Shown piece after piece: positions 41,043 through 50,369 of a DNA stretch of 64,000 bases (its first letter is position 1; each line of letters begins with the position of its first letter). The stretch lies in contig CAMAXZ010000003.1 of NCBI GenBank assembly GCA_945862325.1, positions 1 through 64,000 of the forward strand, given 5' to 3'. Source of the DNA: Klebsiella pneumoniae. Lineage in GTDB: Bacteria > Myxococcota_A > UBA796 > SXON01. Below the pieces are notes generated by a model. The model saw only the letters and a program-made list of their open reading frames with translations, ran no database searches and was not told the origin of the DNA. A program made the position numbers and the translations under genes.

Positions 41043-41454
41043 TCTCATCGGGCTTCCGCAGTACGCGCAACACCTTCCGACGACGTGATCCCCAACATCG
41101 CGGGGATGGGGCCGGTCGAGGCCGTCGCGCTGGTCATCGCGTCGGTCGCGAACGTGGACGGCGTGGACACCCGCGCGATCGTGGCCGTCGCGGAGCGCGA
41201 CGGGAAGCGGGCGCAGCGCGTGATGCCGCTCAAGTTCGGTCCCGACGGCAAGGTGGAGGCTGTTGCCGAGCGGGCTCGACTCAGGTACGTTCGCTCCACG
41301 GCCTCGGTCAGGCCGAACCCTCTCTGGTCCTCCCACGCAGGCCAACAACACGAGGGCAAACTGGACACTGTCCGGGGCCGGCTTCCGAACGGACTTCCCG
41401 ACGGAGCGCATTCGAGCATGGGTCGGAGCGCTGCGTCCATAGGGAGTTCGAACC

Positions 41455-42111
41455 ATGGCAATCAATAAGAAGCTCAATCAGCTCGCCCGCGAACGGATGA
41501 AGAAGACGGGCGAGTCCTACACGGCGGCGCGGCGCCAGATCATGGAGGCGCACGCTCACGATACCGGCCGGAAGGACGGCTTGGTCCCCGATGCCGCCAG
41601 CCGCTGGACGGCGGCGTGCTCGTCCATGTGCGCGCACTGCCCGAACCGCGACGCGGACCCCGCCGCGATGGGCTGGGCTCCTGACGGCGCGGCCGTTGCC
41701 AGCCGGTTCGAACTCGCGCCGTCCCGGTGGGGCAACCCCTTCCGCTCGTTCGGCATCCGGGTGCTCGGGCGCGACTTTGCGCTCACGATGGACGCCGCGG
41801 GAGATTTCACGCTGTACGTCAAGTACGTGGACCACGAGGACCATGTGGAGTGCCCCGACGGGACGGGCTGGATGGAGACGGCCTGGGGCTACGTGAACAT
41901 GAAGAGCGGGGCCGTCACCGTGGACAGCGGATCGGAGGGCACCGGTTGCGATTCGGGCGAGGAGAACGGTGGCTGCGATTGGCTGGATCTGGCCGTCACG
42001 CCGGCCGCCTTCGGCGCCCTCACCGCGGAACTCGAAGCCGACCTTCGCGCCGACGCCACGCTGCTGCCGCAGATTCGGGCGGCCTTCGATGAGCGTGAGG
42101 GGCGCGCGTAG
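41455..42111 (+). CDS. Hypothetical Cys-containing protein
   Basis: MAINKKLNQLARERMKKTGESYTAARRQIMEA; CSSMCAHC. Confidence 0.6.
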   Translation: MAINKKLNQLARERMKKTGESYTAARRQIMEAHAHDTGRKDGLVPDAASRWTAACSSMCAHCPNRDADPAAMGWAPDGAAVASRFELAPSRWGNPFRSFGIRVLGRDFALTMDAAGDFTLYVKYVDHEDHVECPDGTGWMETAWGYVNMKSGAVTVDSGSEGTGCDSGEENGGCDWLDLAVTPAAFGALTAELEADLRADATLLPQIRAAFDEREGRA

Positions 42112-42393
42112 AACCGCCGATGAGAGGTTGGGCGGGCAGATCCTTGCTCGCCCAACCTTGGGATTCGAGGAGGCGCGCCGGACCCGTCGCCCTCCTTCAC
42201 CCAGGAAAGTCGGCCGAGGACAGTCCGCGCGCGAGGACCTTCCGCTGGAGGCCGCGCCGGCTGGCCGCACCACGGGGAGCACGTGCGGAACGCGGGCCTG
42301 GTGGGGGAGGCGGTGGCCCGAAATGAGCCGCCCGACTGACCTCTCGGGGGGCGCGGCGCGATAGTGTTCGATCCCGCTGACGGAGCCCGCGCC

Positions 42394-43551
42394 ATGCCCC
42401 TTGAACAATCGATCGAGGCGACGACAACCCTTCTCCGGCAGGGGCGGCTGCCGAACGAGCAGGCGGTGTCGCAGAGCGTCGTTCTGCGGCTCCTCAGCGA
42501 CCTCGGCTGGGATGTCTACGACCCGGCGGTGGTGTGGCCGGAGTACGCGACCGGCGAGGGGCGGGTCGACTTCGCGCTCTGTCATCCGCCTACGCGACCG
42601 AAGGTTTTCATCGAAGTCAAGCAGATGGGGAGGGCGGCCGATGGCGTGAGGCAGGCTCTGGAGTACGCCTTCCACACCGGCGTCCCCCTCATCGTGTTGA
42701 CCGACGGCCGGACGTGGAGCTTCTACCTCCCGGCCGAACAGGGATCGTACGAAGATCGGCGGGTATACATGCTCGATCTGTACGAGCGTTCCGGACAGGA
42801 AGCGGCGGACACGTTCCGGGAGTACCTGGACCGGGCGCGAGTGAGTTCCGACGCGGCGATCGAGCACGCCCGCACCGAGTACCGGCGGAGGAATCGGCGG
42901 GCACAGGCCCGCAGCGCCTTGGTGCAGGCGTGGAGGGACCTGGTGAACCAAGGAGACGAGACCCTTGTTGAGCTCGTCTCGGCTGCTGTCGAGTCACGAG
43001 TCGGAATCCGGCCGGATGGCGACGATGTCGCAGATTACCTCAAAGGACTGGGAACACTCGGGATCCCCGCGCAGGCGGAGGCGTCGCCGACCGGCCCGAA
43101 CCCGCCCCGGGAATCCACTACACGTCCTCGGCCGCCAGCGGCTGCCGCTGGGGCCCCGCCGCGGCCGGCGCCCCTCAACGTAAGCCCGCCGCCTGCCGTC
43201 CCAACCGGGCAACGGGCGGGGACGCTCCTCATCCGGGGACAGAGCTTTCCCTATCAGAACGCCAAGGACGCCATGAACCTCGTACTGCGGACGTTGGCCG
43301 AGGCCGACCCGGGCTTCATGGAACGTCTGGCCCGGCACCCGAGGCTCGCAGGTAGGACGAGGCGCTACGTCGCGACGAGCACGGAGCTGCTTTACCCGGA
43401 CAGGGAAGATCTCCGAGACCTTCACGAGCAGCTGACGGGGGGGTGGCTCGTGTCGACCAACCTGAACAACAACCTGAAAGGGACCATCATTCGGGCCGCA
43501 TGCGAGGTCGCCGGACTCGCCTTCGGTCGCGACGTCGTGGTCGATTTCTGA
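42394..43551 (+). CDS. Stand-alone HsdR N-terminal-like nuclease with Pro-rich linker and separate C-terminal domain
   Basis: LLSDLGWDVYDP.VVWPEYATGEGRVDFALCHPPTRPKVFIEVKQMG; VLTDGRTWSFYLP; linker PRPPAAAAGAPPRPAPLNVSPPP. Confidence 0.8.
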   Translation: MPLEQSIEATTTLLRQGRLPNEQAVSQSVVLRLLSDLGWDVYDPAVVWPEYATGEGRVDFALCHPPTRPKVFIEVKQMGRAADGVRQALEYAFHTGVPLIVLTDGRTWSFYLPAEQGSYEDRRVYMLDLYERSGQEAADTFREYLDRARVSSDAAIEHARTEYRRRNRRAQARSALVQAWRDLVNQGDETLVELVSAAVESRVGIRPDGDDVADYLKGLGTLGIPAQAEASPTGPNPPRESTTRPRPPAAAAGAPPRPAPLNVSPPPAVPTGQRAGTLLIRGQSFPYQNAKDAMNLVLRTLAEADPGFMERLARHPRLAGRTRRYVATSTELLYPDREDLRDLHEQLTGGWLVSTNLNNNLKGTIIRAACEVAGLAFGRDVVVDF

Positions 43552-43741
43552 ATGCCCGCGCTCCCAACCCCGGCGACCACTGCACCTGCTCGTCGAGCGG
43601 CGTCGTCTCGGCTGGCTCACGGGTGACGCGGCCCGCACGTTGCCCGAGGTGATCTGCTCTCCGTCGCTGTCGATGGCCGCCCAGAAGAGCGTCAGAGGCG
43701 GTTCTGTGCCCTGAAGGGGAGCTTCGATGGACGCAACGAGC

Positions 43742-44602
43742 CTACTCGTCCTCCTCCTTCACCCCCACGAGCCGCCCGAACACAATCCCCACCTGCTTCG
43801 TGAGCGAGAGGACCTTGCGCTGGAGCCCGTTGTGCGCGTCCACCAGGTCGTCGATGCGCTGGTGAACCTTCGCCATCGCCTCGCCACCCTCGGGCCGTGC
43901 CTCCAGCCGCCGCTCGGGCCGCGATTGAGCCAGGCCAGCGACCTGTTCGCCGAGCTTCTCCACCGACTGCCGCGATGCCGTCGCCTTGTCCACCTTCTCG
44001 ATCTCGCGCCAGACGTGCCGCAGCTTGTCGTCGATCAACCCGGCGATCTTGGTCATCGTCGGCGCCTCGATCTGCGCCTTCTCCAGCCGCTCAACCCGGT
44101 CACGCAGTCCCACGTCGCTCGCCCTGGCCCGCTCGACGAGCTTCTTCGCCTCGTCCACGAGCTTCTTCGCGTCGTCGTACCAGTCCTGCCACGGCTGTTC
44201 GATGTCGTAGGCGTTCATCCGGAGCTCCAGCTCCCAGAGCCGCCTCTCCATCGCCGTGGGGTCGAGCTCGGGCTCGCGCGCGTGCTCCATCGGGGGACGG
44301 TGGACGACCGGGGGCTCCCGCGGCGGGCGTGGGGTTGACCCGGGCGGCGTGTCAGCCTGTGCTGGCGCCGGAACGGAGGATCCCGGGAGGAGGAGCGCAG
44401 CCGCGAGGCCCTCGGCGACCGCGGTCTGCGGATGCGATCCGAAGACCGAATCGGTCTGCGGATCGGCGGTGGGCAACGCTGCCTCGGGCGGGGGCTTCGC
44501 CCTGAGCCCCTGCCCGTACCGGGCGCGGCAGTCGTCGTCGCAGTGGAGCGCCCCGGCGCGCTTGTGCTCGATGCCCTTGCCGCAGGTTCTACAGGTTCTC
44601 AT
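43742..44602 (-). CDS. Zinc-finger plus coiled-coil hypothetical protein
   Basis: MRTCRTCGKGIEHKRAGALHCDDDCRARYG; long coiled-coil; 14-bp overlap with upstream primase gene. Confidence 0.65.
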   Translation of the reverse strand: MRTCRTCGKGIEHKRAGALHCDDDCRARYGQGLRAKPPPEAALPTADPQTDSVFGSHPQTAVAEGLAAALLLPGSSVPAPAQADTPPGSTPRPPREPPVVHRPPMEHAREPELDPTAMERRLWELELRMNAYDIEQPWQDWYDDAKKLVDEAKKLVERARASDVGLRDRVERLEKAQIEAPTMTKIAGLIDDKLRHVWREIEKVDKATASRQSVEKLGEQVAGLAQSRPERRLEARPEGGEAMAKVHQRIDDLVDAHNGLQRKVLSLTKQVGIVFGRLVGVKEEDE

Positions 44603-47369
44603 GTGCGTGCTCCGAAAAGTCGAGTAGTTCAGGTTTGATCAGCCAGACGGGAACCTTGGCCTTGGTCTCCGGGTCGCCCTTGCGGCCCGCGACCCGGTCC
44701 TTGCCCTTGGCGACGATCGCGCCGATGGCCTCGAGACTCGTAGCGATCGTCGGGGTGCTCGGGAGCTTGTCGTCGTCGCGATGCAGGAACTCGTTGCAGC
44801 GCGTCACCGAGACCCCGGGGAACACGCCGATCCAGTCCGGACGGACGAACCCCACGCGGATGCCGCGCGCGCCGGGCGGGGAGAGATCGTCGATCCGCAG
44901 GATGTCCGCGGCGAGGAGCTGGCGGAGGTCCGCGAGGTATCGCTCGCCGGGCGACAGGCTGGCGGTGCGGATCACCTGTTCGACGGCGATGGCCGTGATC
45001 GCCAGACGCACCTCATCGACGCGGCGGACGGCGTCCTCGGCGGCGATCACCCCGCGCCACTGGGCGATGGCGATGAGCAGGCGCCAGCCCGAGATGATCG
45101 CGGCGGCCGAGGCGGCGACCCGCGGGCGGTTGTCGCCCTTCGGCAGGATGGCGTCGAGGCCGACTCGCTCCTCGAGGTAGCCCGTGTGCACCAGATCGAA
45201 CCAGGCCGGGCGGGCGAGCAGCGTCTTCACCACCGCGACGGTGACACAGGGGAGCGCGCGCCGGAGCTGGTCGTGGACGCGGAGCGCGCTGTCGTTGGAT
45301 TCGAGCGGCGGGGTGGCGGGGAGCGCGAAGTATCGGGCGCGGACCGACGCTTCCTGGAACAGCACGTCCTCGCCGTTGACCAGCACCGTGGCTCGACCTC
45401 CGCGCGCTCGCTGCTGCGCGCCGTCCGACCGGAGTCGCGCGCGCCCCGTGCGGTCGTGCAGACGCTGGAGCACGCCGATGATCGCGGCGCGCTGGCCGGG
45501 TAGGATGACCGACTCCTTCGCATCGTCGACCACCATGAGCGCGCCGCGGAAGTCGTGGGCTCCGTCCTCGATGGAGAAGGGGGTCGAGCCGAACGACACC
45601 AAGCGTCCGCGCTCGCCGAAGGCCCCGAACAGGCATTGGAGTGTCGCCGCGGACGTGCTCTTGCCGAGCCCCGACGGGCCGGTCACCCAGGCGCAGAGCG
45701 GGGAGATCCCGCCGTCGCGCGCCTCCAGCACCGGCGCGACCAGCGCCCACATGCCGACGCCCAGCATCGCCCGCGCGGCGAGCTCGCCGCACGCGACGCG
45801 CGGCCAGCGATCGAGGAGCAGCCGCAGGGCTTCGTCGACTTCGGTGTCGGAGCCCGAGCGCAGGCCGAGGTGCGACGCGAGCGCCGTCGGCACCTCGAAG
45901 CGCACTTCGCCCTCGGGAGTCAGGTCGAGCCCGACGAACGAGGTGCCGTCCCTCGCCAGGCCGAAGTCGCGGCTGACCCGGACGCGGCGGATCTCGCTCG
46001 TCGCAAGCCAGGCATCGCGGGCCACGTTGATGTTCCGGGCGTCGAGGCCGCGGTAGTCGGTGCCCATCGCCCCCGCGAGCCGGCGCCCGAAGTCCTTGGG
46101 GTCGGCGAGCGACTCGCCGGGGAGCTCCACCCGGTGGACCCGCCCGCCCGGCGTGACGGCGTCCAGCCCGAGGCGCTTGGTGCCCTCGGGGAGCACGATC
46201 TCGTCGGTGAACTGGACGGTGAAGTCGGCGACGAGGCTGGGCGGCTCCTCGCCATTGAACCGCCAGGTCCGCCCGCCGCGGAGGAAGCCGGCGCCGACGG
46301 CGGTCGGGCCGTGGGCGATCAGCGCGGCGGGCGATCGGACCGGAGCGAGCGTGCAGACGCCGCTCGCTGGGTCCATCTTCGGACAGGTGAACCCATGATC
46401 GACGAGCTTTCGGCAGGTCGGCGGCTGGTAGCCGCGTTCGCGGGCGTACCGCAGCTTCGCATCGGCGGCCGCGGCCTCGTACTGCGGGTGGGCGCGCGAC
46501 AGGGCGTGGAAGGCTGCGTCCCCGGCCGGGCCGCTCGGGGCGAGGGTCCAGGCGAGCGACGTCCAGAGCGGCTCGGGGAGCGTGGCGGCGCGCTCGCCGC
46601 AGTGCCGGACGAACGCGCATCGGTCCAGATGCGGAAGCGTCTCGACGGAGGGTACGACGGTGCTCCCGACGGCCGGCTCAGGCGCGGGGCCCCGCGCACG
46701 GCGCTTCGCCGCCGGGGCCGCCAGCTCGGCGAAGCGCCCGAACGGGTAGGCGCGGTCGGAGTGCGCCTCCAGCACCTCGACAGGCGCAGGCACGTCGTAC
46801 CAGGGCTTCACGTTGTGCGTCCCGGGCAGGCGCAGGACGCGGGAGCAGTCCACCACGGCCCGGTCGCCGCCGATGCGCGCGGCGATGGCTGCGAGGACAC
46901 GCTCGAACGGACGCTGGGCGTCGCTTCCGACGAGCGCCATCGGCTCGTCGAGCCGCCACCAGAAATGGAACTTGCCGGGGCTCGATCCGACGATCAGCGT
47001 CGGGAGCAGCCCGAGACGATCGAGCTCGGTGAGGGCACGGTCGCGCGCGGGTTCGCCGCCGTCGTCGAGGTCGGCCCAGACGCACGCGCTCGCGACGACG
47101 CCGGCCTTGGTGCCGTCGCGGCCCTCGCGTACCGCGCCGCCGACCCAGACGTGGCGGTCCTGCGGCGCCTTCCAGGCCCCGAGGGCCTCGGCGCTGGCGA
47201 ACCACTCGCGCCGGTCAGGCTGCGGACGGCTCCACGTCGGGCTCCCGTCCGCCGCGGGGGCGAGCGGGCGCTCGGGGCGCAGTACCCGCACGTCGATTTC
47301 TCGGCCGGGGGTCAGGATCGTTTGCGGGAACAGGATCGAGGCGAACGTCGCCCGGTTGAGCGGAGTCAT
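44589..47369 (-). CDS. Primase-helicase (PrimPol-like N-terminus plus AAA+ helicase C-terminus)
   Basis: GKFHFWWRLDEP...VDCSRVLRLPGTHNVKP; Cys motif CRKLVDHGFTCPKMDPASGVC; Walker A VTGPSGLGKST. Confidence 0.85.
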   Translation of the reverse strand: MTPLNRATFASILFPQTILTPGREIDVRVLRPERPLAPAADGSPTWSRPQPDRREWFASAEALGAWKAPQDRHVWVGGAVREGRDGTKAGVVASACVWADLDDGGEPARDRALTELDRLGLLPTLIVGSSPGKFHFWWRLDEPMALVGSDAQRPFERVLAAIAARIGGDRAVVDCSRVLRLPGTHNVKPWYDVPAPVEVLEAHSDRAYPFGRFAELAAPAAKRRARGPAPEPAVGSTVVPSVETLPHLDRCAFVRHCGERAATLPEPLWTSLAWTLAPSGPAGDAAFHALSRAHPQYEAAAADAKLRYARERGYQPPTCRKLVDHGFTCPKMDPASGVCTLAPVRSPAALIAHGPTAVGAGFLRGGRTWRFNGEEPPSLVADFTVQFTDEIVLPEGTKRLGLDAVTPGGRVHRVELPGESLADPKDFGRRLAGAMGTDYRGLDARNINVARDAWLATSEIRRVRVSRDFGLARDGTSFVGLDLTPEGEVRFEVPTALASHLGLRSGSDTEVDEALRLLLDRWPRVACGELAARAMLGVGMWALVAPVLEARDGGISPLCAWVTGPSGLGKSTSAATLQCLFGAFGERGRLVSFGSTPFSIEDGAHDFRGALMVVDDAKESVILPGQRAAIIGVLQRLHDRTGRARLRSDGAQQRARGGRATVLVNGEDVLFQEASVRARYFALPATPPLESNDSALRVHDQLRRALPCVTVAVVKTLLARPAWFDLVHTGYLEERVGLDAILPKGDNRPRVAASAAAIISGWRLLIAIAQWRGVIAAEDAVRRVDEVRLAITAIAVEQVIRTASLSPGERYLADLRQLLAADILRIDDLSPPGARGIRVGFVRPDWIGVFPGVSVTRCNEFLHRDDDKLPSTPTIATSLEAIGAIVAKGKDRVAGRKGDPETKAKVPVWLIKPELLDFSEHAHENL

Positions 47370-47604
47370 GGCAGGGCTCCTGGGTTCCCTGCGAGACAGC
47401 GCGCACCGCGGCGATCGCCATCAGCCGGGCGATCCGGTCGCGGCGGCCTTCGATGGAGTCGTTACGGAGGTCGTCGCGTGGCCGAGCCGAGGCGACGACC
47501 GAGGCACCATGACGCATGGTGGTTCCTGGGTCGTTACCGCCTGGCTCGCGCGCCGACGGGGTCGGCGGGGGCTGGCTACCGCGGTGGGGTTGGGGGGAGG
47601 GGGG

Positions 47605-47778
47605 CTACGCGGCCTGCCGTGCGGAGCCGAGCTCGTCCTTGTTCAGGAGGAGCCCGCCGTTTCGGGTGACGCGCAGGACGTACGTGACCTCGCGGTGGCC
47701 GTCGCCCTCGGGCAGGACGAGGACGATCGGGCGGGGGAGGTCGCCGGGCTTGACGATGAGGGGCTGGGGCTTGGTCAT
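47605..47778 (-). CDS. Small hypothetical protein
   Basis: MTKPQPLIVKPGDLPRPIVLVLPEGDGHREVTYVLRVTRNGGLLLNKDELG. Confidence 0.5.
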   Translation of the reverse strand: MTKPQPLIVKPGDLPRPIVLVLPEGDGHREVTYVLRVTRNGGLLLNKDELGSARQAA

Positions 47779-48312
47779 GATGGCCTCGCGGGGGGTGGAT
47801 GGGCCACGGGCACGGCGGCGTTGGGGCCCCCTCTCGGGAGCGCCGTGGCCGTCTCGCTCGTGCTCCTGGACTTTAGCTCCACCCGGACACGCGTCCACCC
47901 GGTTTCGCCTACCGCGCCCCGGCGGCAAGCGCGGTTAGCGACGTTGAAGGCTGCTGTAAGCGCTGTAAGCTTTTTCTTCGGTGCTACGCCGGGATTCAGA
48001 TGCGATCGGAATGGGTACCCTTACTTGATAGGGTTCGAACTCTTTGCTTAAGAGCGGGTCTGCGTCACGTCGGGCGAGGGCCACAGCGCGCGGCGGAGCG
48101 GCCCTTTGGATGGAGACGGCGCGCTGGAGCAACGCGTTCGGACGGCCGCCCGATGGCGACGCCGTTTTGGCAGCGTCACCAACGGCAGGAACGATCGCGC
48201 CGGAATTGCCTTGCATGGCGGCGACAAAGGCGCCGCCCTCGAGACGGCGGACGACCCTGACTGGATTCGAACTTTCCGGAACCCGCGCATCCGGCACGGG
48301 GCGCGGGCGCCA

Positions 48313-49698
48313 TCAACGGACGCGCACGTCGAATCCCCAGGCCCGCAGCGTCCGAACCGCGCGGTCGTTTCGGGGCGGGCAGTCGTTCGGCCTCGCGTAC
48401 CCGATGAGCTCGCCGAGGCTGCTCTCCCCGAGCCTCGGCAGCTTCCAGCGCGGCGTGTGGGTCGCGCTCCAGACTCGCGCTGCATGGTCGTTCTCCGGGG
48501 CGCCCCACAGCGCGAACTGGAGGACTTCGCGGATTCCGTTGTTGCCTTCGGCCGTCTTCGCCTGTATCAGGAACCGTGCGAACGCCTCGCACCGCCCTTC
48601 GAGGGTCATGCCCTTGCGGAGGCCCATCCCCTCGTCGCTGGTCTGACGGATGTGCTCGCGCCATGCGTGGGCGAGGAACACGATCTCGCTAAGGGTGGAC
48701 TCGTTCAGCTCGCGGAGCGCGGGAGGCTGAAGAAGGAGGTTCAGGCGCTTTGGGTGCTCGTTCGCCCACTTCGGCCAGGGCCATCCGCCCGAGCCGTCGA
48801 ACTCCGACCACTCCGCGAGCGCGTCACGCACGGCCCGATCCCCCCGTCCGGCGTTCCGCTGGTGCAGCGACTCGATCTCCGTGTCGCGGTCGTCGTCCTC
48901 TTTGTTCCTACGGATGTGGTGGTCGTACCACCACTCGGAGGCCTGGTCGAAGACGAAGGCCGGGTGCACGTCGGCGTTTACCCAGGCCGGTCGTGGCAGT
49001 GTACTCACGAGGTCCTGGAGGCGTTGGAGCGTTCCAAGGCAGTCCTGCCAACGTGACACGAATTGGGCGCGGGCCTTTCCGCCGTCGCCCTTCTCCGGCT
49101 TGGAGACGCGCGCGGGTGGCTGCCCGCCGGGCACGTTGGCGAGCTCCTTGTCGGCGAAGGCTCGCAGCGCCTTCTGCCGCTCGGCCAGCTCCTTCCGACG
49201 CGTCGCGATCCGCCCGAGTGTGTCGATGTCGGCTTTCACCGCTTCTCGGGACCGACCGCGAATGACGCCGAACATGTTGTCCAATTCCTCGTCCCAGCCC
49301 TGCTGAACCAGCTCCGCCTCGTCAAGCCAGATCCCACACTCCAGGTTCTGCCACCACGCCTTCTGCGTCAGGTTCGCTGACCCGATGTAGGCGCCCACGC
49401 CCACGAAGCGCGCAATCTTCGGGTGGTAGAAGTCCCGCGTGAGGAACAGTTGCCACCTCACGCGGCCGCTGCTCACAAACCGGCGAACCACCTCCGTTGA
49501 CGGAAAGCCGTCCTCGTTCACCAGTGCGAAGAGCCGGAGAGGCACGTCCCGCTTGGTTGCGAGCTCGAAAATCGCGTCCATGTCACGGACATAGGCCATC
49601 GCAAGGTGGATCTCCGTGAGCGCGGGCGTGTCCGCGTCAGAGACGAGATCCGGGAAGTAGGAGCCGTTGAGGGCGTTTCCGACGAGCTTCATGGTCAT
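48313..49698 (-). CDS. PLD-superfamily nuclease-like protein with long helical C-terminus
   Basis: FYHPKIARFVGVGAYIGSANLTQKAWWQNLECGIWL; 4-bp overlap with radical SAM gene. Confidence 0.85.
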   Translation of the reverse strand: MTMKLVGNALNGSYFPDLVSDADTPALTEIHLAMAYVRDMDAIFELATKRDVPLRLFALVNEDGFPSTEVVRRFVSSGRVRWQLFLTRDFYHPKIARFVGVGAYIGSANLTQKAWWQNLECGIWLDEAELVQQGWDEELDNMFGVIRGRSREAVKADIDTLGRIATRRKELAERQKALRAFADKELANVPGGQPPARVSKPEKGDGGKARAQFVSRWQDCLGTLQRLQDLVSTLPRPAWVNADVHPAFVFDQASEWWYDHHIRRNKEDDDRDTEIESLHQRNAGRGDRAVRDALAEWSEFDGSGGWPWPKWANEHPKRLNLLLQPPALRELNESTLSEIVFLAHAWREHIRQTSDEGMGLRKGMTLEGRCEAFARFLIQAKTAEGNNGIREVLQFALWGAPENDHAARVWSATHTPRWKLPRLGESSLGELIGYARPNDCPPRNDRAVRTLRAWGFDVRVR

Positions 49699-50369
49699 TG
49701 GCTCCGAACGATGGTGGGCTTGGCAGACAGAGAACGCATCGCGGAAAAATCATGCACCTGTGGGCCTCCCAAGCCTTCGACGAGACCAGCGGCAAGCTCG
49801 GCCGGCCCGGGAATCCCCGTCCAGTCCAGCGCCCCTCCATCCACGCGTGCCTCCACCACCGGCACCTCGTCGAACTGTGCGCGAACGCGATCGTCGTACC
49901 GGGAGGTCAGGTACACGAACTCCTGGTTCGTGCTCCCATGCCAGCCCCGTCCGTCGTTAGCGCCGCGCTGCACGAATGGGCCCGCGATGAGCAGGTCCGT
50001 CGCGTCGAGTAGCTCACGGACAGCCGGGAGACGCGCAGATTGCAGGTAACTCCATGTGTACCCGGAGTAGGTGACGACCGACCCGCCAAGCGTCTGCGCC
50101 CGACGAGCGAATGATGCGCACGCGGCCGCCTGCTCCAACGGCTCCCCGCCGAGGATCGTGACGCCCTCAGTCTCCGCGTCTCCCGCCAGCTGGTCAGCCA
50201 GGGCCTCGGGGTCGAACAGCGTGCGCTCGTCGTGCGGGTGAGTCTGCGGGTTGAAGCATCCCGGGCACCCGATGGAGCAGCCCTGCACCCAGATCGCGTT
50301 GCGCAGGCCTGGTCCGGTCACGCGAGAGTGCCGACGGATCGCGGACACGTTCAGGTAGCGGTCACGCAT
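49695..50369 (-). CDS. NrdG-like radical SAM protein (4Fe-4S single cluster)
   Basis: VTGPGLRNAIWVQGCSIGCPGCFNPQTHPHD (CX3CX2C), EGVTILGGEPLEQA, VVTYSGYTW; 8-bp overlap with AAA+ gene. Confidence 0.9.
   Translation of the reverse strand: MRDRYLNVSAIRRHSRVTGPGLRNAIWVQGCSIGCPGCFNPQTHPHDERTLFDPEALADQLAGDAETEGVTILGGEPLEQAAACASFARRAQTLGGSVVTYSGYTWSYLQSARLPAVRELLDATDLLIAGPFVQRGANDGRGWHGSTNQEFVYLTSRYDDRVRAQFDEVPVVEARVDGGALDWTGIPGPAELAAGLVEGLGGPQVHDFSAMRSLSAKPTIVRSQ

Noticed and set aside
41085-41468. 127-aa plus ORF
   Set aside because: The start looks plausible but the second half is low-complexity and overlaps the better ORF 41455-42111; not enough support.
48020-48290. GTTCGAA/GGATTCGAA motifs resembling tRNA T-loops near 48030 and 48262
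   Set aside because: Flanking bases do not form a 5-bp T-stem, and no cloverleaf arms were found.
47935-48297. 120-aa minus ORF between the primase block and the defence operon
   Set aside because: No family signal, and strongly competing ORFs on both strands; left unannotated.
49695-50369. Idea that the radical SAM protein is a prokaryotic viperin
   Set aside because: GPGLRN...QGC...C..CFNP matches NrdG/activase proteins; no viperin-specific pattern was recognised.
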